From Rubrobacter sp. (GTDB taxonomy: Bacteria > Actinomycetota > Rubrobacteria > Rubrobacterales > Rubrobacteraceae), in assembly GCA_019247245.1 (NCBI GenBank), contig JAFAPF010000015.1:1-6024 (forward strand): a DNA stretch of 6,024 bases, in the 5' to 3' direction. How positions within the stretch are numbered: position 1 is the stretch's first letter; every line of letters starts with the position of its first letter. The translations under genes were made by a program, and so were the position numbers. The notes under the pieces were generated by a model, which was given only the letters and a program-made list of their open reading frames with translations, made no database searches and was not told where the DNA came from. Shown here in pieces: positions 1 to 5,912 of the stretch.

Positions 1-57
1 GACGAGATCCGCTCGAAGCTCATCGAATACGGCTACACGCTGGAGAGCGAGCTGTGA
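1..57 (+). CDS. rpoA: RNA polymerase alpha subunit, C-terminal end (partial)
   Basis: Only the last 18 codons are present, reading DEIRSKLIEYGYTLESEL and ending in TGA at 55-57. The alpha subunit nucleates RNA polymerase assembly, and its C-terminal domain contacts UP elements and activators. A short piece with an RSKL-EYG pattern is typical of the extreme end of alpha. The identity rests mostly on position: rplQ follows immediately, as it does in most bacterial alpha operons. The stop codon overlaps the GTG start of rplQ by four bases (GTGA, 54-57), so the two are probably translationally coupled. The 5' part lies outside the window, so nothing can be said about domain integrity. Confidence 0.85.
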   Translation, partial: DEIRSKLIEYGYTLESEL

Positions 58-419
58 GGCATGCTAAAAAGGGGCGCAAGTTGGGGAGGGACGCCGCCCA
101 TCGCAAAGCGATGCTCGCCACCATGGCAAGTCAGGTCATAACCCACGGCCGCGTAAAGACCACGGCTCCCAAAGCCAAGGAGGTCAGGGGCTTGGTAGAC
201 CGCCTCATTACCATTGCCAAAAAGGACGACTTGGCGGCTCGCCGTCAGGTGACCAAGATCCTCAAAGATAAATCCGTCGTGAGGAAACTTTTCGAGGATA
301 TTGCCTCCGACCTCGACGACCACTCCTCAGGTTACACTCGCATCCTCAAACTCGGGCCGCGTCCTGGCGACGGTGCCGAGAGTGTCTACTTGGAGCTGGT
401 CAACTATAGAGCGGAGTAG
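54..419 (+). CDS. rplQ: 50S ribosomal protein L17
   Basis: L17 is a 121-residue protein of the large ribosomal subunit that lies near the exit-tunnel side. The family N-terminus is intact: MRHAKKGRKLGRDAAHRKAM at residues 1-20, then the HGRVKTT segment (31-37) and LITIAKK (51-57). The C-terminal SGYTRILKLGPRPGD block (92-106) and the closing ELV (114-116) are also present. Length is normal (about 115-130 is usual). The start is GTG at 54, which gives the canonical MRH N-terminus. GGAG at 42-45 inside rpoA lies 8 nt upstream as the SD site. The GTG shares four bases with the rpoA stop, so rplQ is the tail of the alpha operon. A small departure from typical L17 is the acidic SDLDDHSS stretch (85-92) before GYTRI. 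Confidence 0.98.
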   Translation: MRHAKKGRKLGRDAAHRKAMLATMASQVITHGRVKTTAPKAKEVRGLVDRLITIAKKDDLAARRQVTKILKDKSVVRKLFEDIASDLDDHSSGYTRILKLGPRPGDGAESVYLELVNYRAE

Positions 420-465
420 CCGCTACTGCGTTCTCCTCGTTGTTTGAGCGGCATGCTGCTGTAAG

Positions 466-480
466 GATCCTGCGAGGATC
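466..480 (+). promoter_or_regulatory. Hairpin covering the truA ribosome binding site
   Basis: The sequence contains GATCCT (466-471), GCG (472-474) and AGGATC (475-480), a perfect 6-bp inverted repeat with a three-base loop. The only good SD of truA, GAGG at 474-477, lies in the loop and the 3' arm and ends 8 nt before the GTG start at 486. Folding would partly mask the site. The rest of the 66-bp rplQ-truA gap (420-485) holds no clear promoter or terminator, only a three-codon ATG-CTG-CTG-TAA frame at 453-464. A regulatory role is inference; such a short stem can occur by chance. Confidence 0.3.
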
Positions 481-485
481 GCACG

Positions 486-1247
486 GTGAGGTTCGCCGGG
501 CTCGTGGAGTACGACGGGACAGAGTTCGTGGGCTGGGCGGGTCAGCCAGGCTTGCGAACCGTCGAGGGAACGCTCACGGAGGCGCTCGAGACCGTGCTGC
601 GGCAGCCAGTGAAGCTGATCGTGGCGGGCCGCACGGACGCCGGGGTACATGCCTCGGGACAGGTCGTCTCATTCGAAGCGCAAACGGAACTCGCCCCTTC
701 TTCGATCTCCTATAGAACCACAGCTGTCCTTCCGGAAGACGTCGCACTTCGACGTTGCGTTCCCGTCGGAAAGAACTTCGACGCACGCAGAGACGCGAGG
801 AGCCGTAGCTACGAATATAGAGTCGTCAACGACCCTATCCGCTCTCCGTTGAAGCGGCGGCGGTCCATACATATCGCCCGCCGGCTAGATATTAGCCTCT
901 TGCAAGAGGCTGCAAACCTCGTCCGTGGTGTGCATGACTTCCGGGCCTTCACCCCCGCAAGGAGCTACCACGTCCGCTTCGAGCGCGTCATAAAGGAGTC
1001 CTTATGGGAGGTGCTTGAGGAGCTTCTCGTATACAGGATCACCGCGGACTCCTTTCTATACGGGATGGTGCGCGCTCTGGTCGGGACGATGTTGGAGGTA
1101 GGTAGCGGCAAACGCGCCTTTTCGGATTTCACCCCCCTGCTCTACGGTGGCGAGCGGAGTGCGGCCGGCTCTGCTGCCCCGGCCGGAGGCCTCACGCTGG
1201 TCTATGTGGATTATGAGAATCTAAACCTTGAAGGAGAAACACCGTGA
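486..1247 (+). CDS. truA: tRNA pseudouridine(38-40) synthase TruA
   Basis: TruA converts uridines 38, 39 and 40 in the anticodon stem-loop of many tRNAs to pseudouridine. The 253 residues are normal for the family. Visible signatures are YDGTEFVGWAGQPGLRTVEG (9-28), the catalytic motif GRTDAGVHA (48-56) with Asp51 as the expected nucleophile, the active-site RSYEYRV segment (107-113), and FLYGMVRALVGTMLEVGSGK (190-209). The C-terminal ERSAAGSAAPAGGLTL (223-238) is the usual closing motif. The GTG at 486 is the first start after an in-frame TAA at 462-464 and gives the expected MRFAGLVEYDG N-terminus. Its stop overlaps the next gene's GTG by four bases. Placement between rplQ and the rplM-rpsI pair is conserved in many bacteria; here it is separated from rplM by an O-methyltransferase gene. 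Confidence 0.97.
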   Translation: MRFAGLVEYDGTEFVGWAGQPGLRTVEGTLTEALETVLRQPVKLIVAGRTDAGVHASGQVVSFEAQTELAPSSISYRTTAVLPEDVALRRCVPVGKNFDARRDARSRSYEYRVVNDPIRSPLKRRRSIHIARRLDISLLQEAANLVRGVHDFRAFTPARSYHVRFERVIKESLWEVLEELLVYRITADSFLYGMVRALVGTMLEVGSGKRAFSDFTPLLYGGERSAAGSAAPAGGLTLVYVDYENLNLEGETP

Positions 1248-1915
1248 CCCATTACTCAGGAGAGCTGCTTCTCCAGATCGACTCTTATATCGAGGGGCTC
1301 TTCGTGCCGTCGGATCCCACATTGGAGAGTGTTCTACAGCGGTCACGCCGTGCTCGTTTGCCGGAGATACACGTCTCTCCCAACGAGGGGAGGCTGCTAC
1401 GGCTCCTCGCAGAGACGGCGGGTGCCCGGCGCATCCTCGAGGTAGGAACGCTCGGTGGTTACAGCACGATCTATTTAGCTCGCGCTCTTCCCGAACACGG
1501 TTCGCTGATCTCCCTTGAACTGGACGAGCGTCATGCCGAGGTCGCTCGTGAAAACATCGCGGAAGCCGGGCTTGGAGACAAGATCGAGGTACGGACCGGG
1601 GATGCCAGAAAGTTGCTCACCAATATGGTCGAAGGTGGCGTCGGACCGTTCGACCTAACATTCATAGACGCGGACAAGGGAAGCTACCCGGAGTATTTAG
1701 AGCGGGCTTTGCAGCTCTCGCACGTTGGCTCTCTCATCCTGGCCGACAATACCATCCGGGGTGGGAGTGTGCTTGACCCCGGAGACGAAGCCGCCTGGGC
1801 AACCCGAGAGTTCAATGAAAACCTGGCCAAGGATCCCCGGCTCTCGGCTCACATTTTGCCCTTAATACGGGAGCATGTGGACGGCCTCGCGGTAGCGCGG
1901 GTGTTAAAACTGTAA
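1244..1915 (+). CDS. Class I SAM-dependent O-methyltransferase (Methyltransf_3 / COG4122-like)
   Basis: This is a predicted cytoplasmic O-methyltransferase of the catechol / caffeoyl-CoA type, 223 residues. SAM motif I is LEVGTLGGYSTI (65-76). The acidic ribose-binding end of strand 2 is LELD (91-94), and GDAR (119-122) follows the third strand. FIDADKGSYPEY (140-151) and ADNTIRGGSV (167-176) contain Asp142, Asp168 and Asn169, which match the divalent-metal ligands of this family. Metal-dependent methylation of a catechol-like hydroxyl is therefore the best guess; the real substrate cannot be read from sequence. The start is GTG at 1244, with AAGGAG at 1231-1236 seven bases upstream, and it shares GTGA with the truA stop, implying coupled translation. 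A methyltransferase here is not part of the usual truA-rplM neighbourhood. A link to ribosome or tRNA modification is possible but unsupported. Confidence 0.9.
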   Translation: MTHYSGELLLQIDSYIEGLFVPSDPTLESVLQRSRRARLPEIHVSPNEGRLLRLLAETAGARRILEVGTLGGYSTIYLARALPEHGSLISLELDERHAEVARENIAEAGLGDKIEVRTGDARKLLTNMVEGGVGPFDLTFIDADKGSYPEYLERALQLSHVGSLILADNTIRGGSVLDPGDEAAWATREFNENLAKDPRLSAHILPLIREHVDGLAVARVLKL

Positions 1916-1947
1916 GTCCTGCCCATTCCAGGGATGTATGCTACTAT

Positions 1948-1975
1948 TTGACGCGTTTGCAATAGAGGTTAGTAC
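1948..1975 (+). promoter_or_regulatory. Weak candidate promoter upstream of rplM
   Basis: TTGACG at 1948-1953 matches five of six bases of the -35 consensus. The best -10 partner is TAGTAC at 1970-1975 (16-bp spacing), which is poor and would put the transcript start within about 10 nt of the rplM ATG. An alternative -10, TACTAT at 1942-1947, has no recognisable -35. The gap 1916-1992 is one of only three sizeable non-coding stretches here, so a promoter for rplM-rpsI is plausible, but read-through from the upstream genes is equally compatible. Confidence 0.25.
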
Positions 1976-1990
1976 CACGTTCGTGGAGGA
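1975..1990 (+). promoter_or_regulatory. rplM leader hairpin overlapping its SD site
   Basis: CCACG (1975-1979) and CGTGG (1982-1986) form an inverted repeat, realistically a 4-bp stem with a GTTC loop. Its 3' arm runs into GTGGAGGA (1983-1990), the SD of rplM. The SD is only 3 nt from the ATG at 1993 when measured from GGAGG, closer than usual, yet the start is secure because the protein begins with the canonical L13 N-terminus. L13 mRNAs in other bacteria carry autoregulatory leaders (the Rfam L13 leader). Whether this short element is related cannot be decided by eye. Confidence 0.3.
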
Positions 1991-1992
1991 AG

Positions 1993-2424
1993 ATGAAGAG
2001 TTATGTAGCACGGCCGCGCATGGTCGAGCGTAAATGGCACCTGATAGACGCTGATGGACAGACACTCGGGCGACTAGCCACGGAGATAGCGCGCCTCTTG
2101 CGTGGTAAGAACAAGCCCCAGTACACGCCGCACATCGACACAGGTGACTTCGTGGTTGTAGTGAACGCCGAAAAGGTAATAGTCACGGGCAAGAAGGCTG
2201 AGCAGAAAGTGTATTACCGCCACACGGGATACCCGGGTGGTCTAAAAGAGACGAGCTATGAGGCGATGTTGGAGCGCAAGCCCACAGAGATCCTACGCAG
2301 GGCGGTACGGGGGATGATGCCGAAGACACGCCTGGGGCGCCACCAGTTGAAGAAATTAAAGATCTATACGGGTTCTGAGCACCCACACGGTGCTCAGGCT
2401 CCGCAACCCTATGAGGTGAGATAA
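1993..2424 (+). CDS. rplM: 50S ribosomal protein L13
   Basis: L13 is an early-assembling large-subunit protein that binds 23S rRNA; 143 residues is the normal length. Visible family motifs are [19 protein letters not shown] (11-29), [23 protein letters not shown] (from 37 to 59), TGYPGGLK (78-85), AVRGMMPK (104-111) and the C-terminal signature [16 protein letters not shown] (122-137). The ATG at 1993 gives the standard MKSYVARP start. rplM is followed after only three bases by rpsI, whose SD lies inside the last codons of rplM, so the L13-S9 pair is a single transcription unit as in nearly all bacteria. Confidence 0.98.
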   Translation: MKSYVARPRMVERKWHLIDADGQTLGRLATEIARLLRGKNKPQYTPHIDTGDFVVVVNAEKVIVTGKKAEQKVYYRHTGYPGGLKETSYEAMLERKPTEILRRAVRGMMPKTRLGRHQLKKLKIYTGSEHPHGAQAPQPYEVR

Positions 2425-2427
2425 GAG

Positions 2428-2820
2428 ATGGCAAAAGAACTGTATAGGGGCACGGGAAGGCGCAAGACGGCGGTTGCTCGGGTTAGGCTCATGCCGGGGG
2501 AGGGCAAGATTACGATTAATGGCCGTGACTACACCGAGTACTTTCCCCGCCCGATTTACCAGGAGCGTGTGGCTGCGCCGTTCAGGATTCTAGAGGCTGG
2601 AGACCGCTACGATGTTATCGTCCAGGTCGAGGGTGGCGGGTCCACCGGACAGGCGGATGCTGTTCGGCACGGCATAGCCCGCGCTCTCGCTGAAGAGTCG
2701 CAGGAGGCGAGAGGTGAACTTAAGAAGGCGGGACTTTTGACGCGGGACGCCCGTGCCGTCGAGCGCAAAAAGTACGGCCTGAAAAAGGCTCGCAAGCGTC
2801 CGCAGTTCTCCAAGCGCTAG
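2428..2820 (+). CDS. rpsI: 30S ribosomal protein S9
   Basis: S9 is a small-subunit protein whose C-terminal tail reaches the P-site tRNA. The 130 residues contain the family features in order: [19 protein letters not shown] (6-24), the ING-YF segment (30-39), [21 protein letters not shown] (from 67 to 87), [20 protein letters not shown] (103-122) and the invariant end QFSKR (126-130), with the P-site-contacting terminal Arg130 intact. Translation starts at ATG 2428, with GAGGTGAG (2413-2420) seven bases upstream inside rplM. It is followed by an 85-bp gap with two strong inverted repeats before glmM. Confidence 0.98.
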   Translation: MAKELYRGTGRRKTAVARVRLMPGEGKITINGRDYTEYFPRPIYQERVAAPFRILEAGDRYDVIVQVEGGGSTGQADAVRHGIARALAEESQEARGELKKAGLLTRDARAVERKKYGLKKARKRPQFSKR

Positions 2821-2836
2821 AGCGTTTTAGCACTGA

Positions 2837-2882
2837 CCCACCGAGTGGGCCCCCTCTGTCGCGAACGTGCAGCGGAGGGGGC
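2837..2882 (+). terminator. Tandem GC-rich hairpins after rpsI: terminator or attenuator
   Basis: Two inverted repeats lie side by side. The first is CCCAC (2837-2841), CGA, GTGGG (2845-2849). The second is GCCCCCTC (2849-2856) paired perfectly with GAGGGGGC (2875-2882); its 18-base interior can extend the stem through T-G, G-C and T-G pairs and, after one mismatch, close on an AACG loop (2864-2867). The downstream bases 2883-2891 are only partly T-rich (five T in nine). The position suits termination of the ribosomal-protein operon. However, the glmM SD begins just 9 nt after the stem, leaving no room for a promoter in between, so partial termination, attenuation or transcript protection is as likely as full termination. 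Confidence 0.5.
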
Positions 2883-2891
2883 TCGTCTGTT

Positions 2892-2901
2892 GGGGAGGAG
2901 G
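2892..2901 (+). promoter_or_regulatory. Strong SD deciding the TTG start of glmM
   Basis: GGGGAGGAGG at 2892-2901 is the longest purine-rich SD in the window. It lies 4 nt (from AGGAGG) or 7 nt (from GGGGAGG) upstream of TTG at 2906. This supports TTG 2906 over the in-frame GTG at 2867, which lies inside the upstream hairpin and has no comparable SD. Confidence 0.7.
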
Positions 2902-2905
2902 TACT

Positions 2906-4279
2906 TTGGAACAAGGACCACACAGGATTAGGTTCGGCACCGACGGGGTGCGGGGGGTCGCCAACGAAAGTCTTAGACCCGAGGATGCCTTAATGCTGGG
3001 CCTGGCCGGGGCACGTCTCTTCGGCGGTCCGCTCCTAGTGGGTCGCGATACCAGGATTTCGAGCGGTATGCTATCGGCGGCTTTGAGCGCTGGGGCGGCG
3101 AGTGGCGGTGCCAGCGTCTTCGACCTCGGTGTGCTGCCGACTCCGGGGGTAGCGAGCTTAGCTGGCAAGTTCCGGGCCTCTACGGCAGCGGTAGTGAGCG
3201 CTTCGCACAACCCTTACCCGGACAATGGCATCAAGTTCCTCTCAGGAGAGGGACGTAAGCTCCCGGATGCGAGGGAGAAAGAGCTGGAGAGATTCTTGGC
3301 TCGAGAGAGTACTGGCCGTCCCGTTGGAAGAGAAATCGGGACCGTGGAGGCCATGCCCGAGGCCGCAGGGCTCTATGCAGAGACCGTACTTTCACACCTT
3401 AGGCCTTGTGCGGAGGGTATGAAAGTCCTCCTAGACTGCGCCCATGGTGCCGCTTACGAGGTTGCACCGCTGGCCTTTAGGAAACTCGGCGTGAAGTTGT
3501 CGGTTGTGGGTAACGAGCCCACAGGGACCAACATCAATGCGGGTGTGGGTTCGACGTATGTGGATAAACTCGCCGAGAAGCTCAGAACCACAGCCGATCG
3601 GGGTTACGACGTGGCTTTTGCCTTCGATGGGGACGCCGACCGGGTTCTAGCGGTAGACGAGAAGGGAGGTGTGATCGACGGGGATAGAATCATCGCCATC
3701 CTTGCCCGCGACCTTAAGGAGCGCGATACCTTAATGAATGGCGTCGTGTTTACGGTGATGAGCAACCTTGGCTTATTCGAGACGATGGACCGTCTCGGTA
3801 TCCAGTACGAAGTTACGCCGGTCGGCGACCGGTACGTGGCGGAGGCGATGCTCAGGCGAGAAGCATCTTTAGGAGGTGAGCAGTCGGGACATGTAATACA
3901 TGCAGAGTACGCTACAACTGGAGATGGGCTCGTGACAGGGTTCGCGCTGTTGGACGTGATGGTGCGGAGTGGGAAGCCGCTTTCAGAGCTTGCCAAGGTA
4001 ATGGAAGTTTACCCGCAGACCTTGATCAATGTTCCGGTCGAAGAACCAGGCTCCGCTCCGAGGATAGCCAGGAGCGGACTTGTAAAAGCAGCGACCGCAG
4101 ATGCCGAAAGTCGGCTCGCGAACAAAGGTCGCATTCTCCTCAGGCCGAGTGGGACAGAGCCCGTTGTCAGGGTGATGGTTGAGCATTCAGACGAGGTAGT
4201 GTGCCGCGAGGTTTGTGAGGAGGTCGCTGCAGCCGTCTCTTCGAGTGTCTCACGGAGCGCCCCGGAGGCGCGAACGTGA
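2906..4279 (+). CDS. glmM: Phosphoglucosamine mutase GlmM
   Basis: GlmM interconverts glucosamine-6-phosphate and glucosamine-1-phosphate, the step between GlmS and GlmU on the way to UDP-GlcNAc for peptidoglycan. From TTG 2906 the protein is 457 residues, close to the usual 445-455. Features in order: RFGTDGVRG (9-17), the phosphoserine loop SASHNPYPDNGIKF with catalytic Ser100, the Mg2+ loop FDGDADR with Asp241, Asp243 and Asp245, the sugar-binding loop GGEQSGH (323-329), and the phosphate-binding loop RPSGTEP (413-419). The GEQSGH and SASHNP forms favour GlmM over general phosphomannomutases. The in-frame GTG at 2867 would add 13 atypical residues and is less likely. The stop overlaps the start of the next gene by GTGA (4276-4279). 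glmM after rplM-rpsI is a frequent arrangement in Gram-positives. Confidence 0.96.
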   Translation: MEQGPHRIRFGTDGVRGVANESLRPEDALMLGLAGARLFGGPLLVGRDTRISSGMLSAALSAGAASGGASVFDLGVLPTPGVASLAGKFRASTAAVVSASHNPYPDNGIKFLSGEGRKLPDAREKELERFLARESTGRPVGREIGTVEAMPEAAGLYAETVLSHLRPCAEGMKVLLDCAHGAAYEVAPLAFRKLGVKLSVVGNEPTGTNINAGVGSTYVDKLAEKLRTTADRGYDVAFAFDGDADRVLAVDEKGGVIDGDRIIAILARDLKERDTLMNGVVFTVMSNLGLFETMDRLGIQYEVTPVGDRYVAEAMLRREASLGGEQSGHVIHAEYATTGDGLVTGFALLDVMVRSGKPLSELAKVMEVYPQTLINVPVEEPGSAPRIARSGLVKAATADAESRLANKGRILLRPSGTEPVVRVMVEHSDEVVCREVCEEVAAAVSSSVSRSAPEART

Positions 4280-5139
4280 GGTTCATCGGGTGCTCACTGG
4301 CCTGGCGGCCGGACGAGGCGGGCAAGAGAGCATCTTGTCTGGTGGTCTTGGACGAGCGTGGTAGCATCGTTGCTAACTCGTTCGCGATTGAGACCGAAGA
4401 TCTCGCGTCGGCGGTTAAAGCCTACATGGAGGGGCGGCGGGGACTCCTGATGGGCGTAGACGCCCCACTCTCGGTACCCAATGAGCGTGGCACCCGCAGG
4501 ATAGAGCGGATCCTCTCGAGGCTCTCTCTTCCGGCTTACTCGGCAAGCCGCAGGATGTTTGGCGGCAAGCCTATAGCCGAGACGTTTCTAGCGGTTCTCG
4601 AAGGGGTGGGTGTCGAGTATACTGACTACCCATTCCGTGGGACCCGCGACCAGCGAACCGTAACAGAGGTGTGCTCGGCTGCTACCCTGAAGGTGCTCCT
4701 CTTCGAACTCGAAGGGAGGCGCGGGGAAGTCGATGGTAACCTTGCAGGTTTGCTGAGGAGCATCCCGGAGCCAAAGCTACGCAAGGGCAACAAGGAAGGG
4801 CGGGCAGCAGCCCTCAAGAGAGCAGTGGATGTCCTCTGGAATACGCCCGGGTTACGGCTAAGAACCGGCAACCTCTCGGCGGAGCTCGCGGCACCTGGGA
4901 ACGTAGATCTTTCCAAGCTAGACATATCCCCTTCGCTTTCGCACACGGAGCTCGACCGGGTTACGAGCCTTGTCGAAGGGGCACTCGCCGCCTACACCGT
5001 CTACCGCCATTGGAAGGCGCGGGACGGCTCAATCGTAGCAGGTACCGGACGCGAGGGCTCAGTCCTTTTGCCCGCCTCGCGCGCTCTCTACGAGCGCATC
5101 GCTGGGGAGTGCCGTACCGCTGGAGTGCCCTATGCTTAG
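4276..5139 (+). CDS. DUF429 family protein, predicted RNase H-fold
   Basis: The 287 residues match what I know of DUF429 (PF04250), a family of unknown role predicted to have an RNase H-like fold. The N-terminal strand motif is IGCSLAW (4-10), where relatives usually read G-D-LAW. The second acidic motif is [19 protein letters not shown] (60-78) with Asp62. [12 protein letters not shown] (130-141) carries Glu131 of the family's E-x-P/S-A-A motif. A basic [15 protein letters not shown] segment (168-182) follows. The C-terminal helix [18 protein letters not shown] (223-240) has Asp227, and GSVLLP (261-266) closes the domain. The first expected acidic residue appears to be Ser7, so catalysis is doubtful. 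The GTG start at 4276 has GGAGG (4264-4268) seven bases upstream and overlaps the glmM stop; hisF follows after 14 bases. Its biochemical function and substrate are unknown. Confidence 0.8.
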   Translation: MRFIGCSLAWRPDEAGKRASCLVVLDERGSIVANSFAIETEDLASAVKAYMEGRRGLLMGVDAPLSVPNERGTRRIERILSRLSLPAYSASRRMFGGKPIAETFLAVLEGVGVEYTDYPFRGTRDQRTVTEVCSAATLKVLLFELEGRRGEVDGNLAGLLRSIPEPKLRKGNKEGRAAALKRAVDVLWNTPGLRLRTGNLSAELAAPGNVDLSKLDISPSLSHTELDRVTSLVEGALAAYTVYRHWKARDGSIVAGTGREGSVLLPASRALYERIAGECRTAGVPYA

Positions 5140-5153
5140 GAGAGACACCTCTA

Positions 5154-5912
5154 ATGGGCCTTAAGGTCCGCATCATCCCGTGTTTGGATGTGGACGCTGG
5201 CAGGGTGGTCAAGGGGACGAAGTTTAGTTGCCTCCGCGACGCTGGCGACCCAGTCGAGCTTGCCGCCTTCTACGATAAGGAGGGCGCGGACGAGATCGTC
5301 TTCTACGACATCACTGCTTCTCACGAAAACCGTGACACTGCACGAGAATTGGCCCGCCGGGCTGCAGAAGAAGTTTTCGTCCCCTACACTATTGGTGGTG
5401 GGGTGAGGACTGTCTCCGACATGCACGCTATGCTGCGTGCTGGTGCTGATAAAGTCTCAATCAACAGCGCCGCCGTCAGGACACCAGAGCTCATAAACAA
5501 GGGCGCCGAGCGCTTTGGGAGCCAGTGCATAGTCCTGAGCACGGACATCAAACGCAGGCGAGACAAGCCTGGATGGGAAGTTTACCTGAATGGCGGTCGC
5601 CTAAACACAGGCGTGAATGCTGTAAAGTGGCTTGTCGAAGGGGAACGGCGGGGGGCAGGAGAGTTTGTGTTGAACAGTATAGATGCCGATGGGACAGAGT
5701 CGGGGTACGATCTGGACCTCATCTCGGAGGTTGCGAGCAGAACTAACCTCCCGATAGTAGCTTCCGGGGGGGCGGGGGAGCCAGAGCATATGATTGCTGC
5801 TGCGCGTGCCGGAGCTGGAGCCGTACTCGCCGCGAGCATCTTCCACTTTGGCGAATGGAGTATTTCTGACGTTAAAGAGAAGATGCGTGCGGCTGGGATC
5901 TCGGTCCGGTGA
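5154..5912 (+). CDS. hisF: Imidazole glycerol phosphate synthase subunit HisF
   Basis: HisF is the cyclase half of the HisF-HisH complex. It uses ammonia made by HisH to convert PRFAR into imidazole glycerol phosphate and AICAR. The 252-residue (beta/alpha)8 barrel is normal in length. Visible are [16 protein letters not shown] (6-21) with catalytic Asp12, [11 protein letters not shown] (27-37), the phosphate-binding GGG (81-83), STDIKRR (129-135) with the second catalytic Asp131, [14 protein letters not shown] (173-186), and ASGGAGE with SIFHFGEW (203-209, 228-235). The ATG at 5154 gives the family N-terminus; AGGAG at 5138-5142 overlaps the upstream stop and is a rather distant SD (11 nt). 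An in-frame extension to 5010 lies inside the DUF429 gene and is rejected. hisH is not in the window. Confidence 0.97.
   Translation: MGLKVRIIPCLDVDAGRVVKGTKFSCLRDAGDPVELAAFYDKEGADEIVFYDITASHENRDTARELARRAAEEVFVPYTIGGGVRTVSDMHAMLRAGADKVSINSAAVRTPELINKGAERFGSQCIVLSTDIKRRRDKPGWEVYLNGGRLNTGVNAVKWLVEGERRGAGEFVLNSIDADGTESGYDLDLISEVASRTNLPIVASGGAGEPEHMIAAARAGAGAVLAASIFHFGEWSISDVKEKMRAAGISVR

Noticed and set aside
440..715. Plus-strand 91-codon frame overlapping truA
   Set aside because: Arginine/glycine-rich off-frame translation of truA with no SD or motif.
1917..1934. Inverted repeat CCTG/CAGG after the O-methyltransferase as a terminator
   Set aside because: The stem is only four pairs with a seven-base loop and no T-tract, too weak to call.
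2827..3210. Minus-strand open frame of 127 codons opposite the start of glmM
   Set aside because: It is a shadow of glmM in GC-rich DNA; it shows no recognisable motif and its low-complexity composition follows from the sense strand.
3604..3996. Minus-strand open frame of 130 codons inside glmM
   Set aside because: It lies opposite the conserved Mg2+ and sugar-binding region of glmM; the Ser/Arg/Thr-rich product has no family resemblance.
4626..4946. Minus-strand open frame of 106 codons opposite the DUF429 gene
   Set aside because: The sense frame has family motifs, strong coupling and an SD, while the antisense product is low complexity.
5010..5153. In-frame upstream extension of hisF (ATG at 5010)
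   Set aside because: It lies entirely over the DUF429 coding region, adds 48 arginine-rich residues unlike HisF, and the ATG at 5154 yields the canonical N-terminus.
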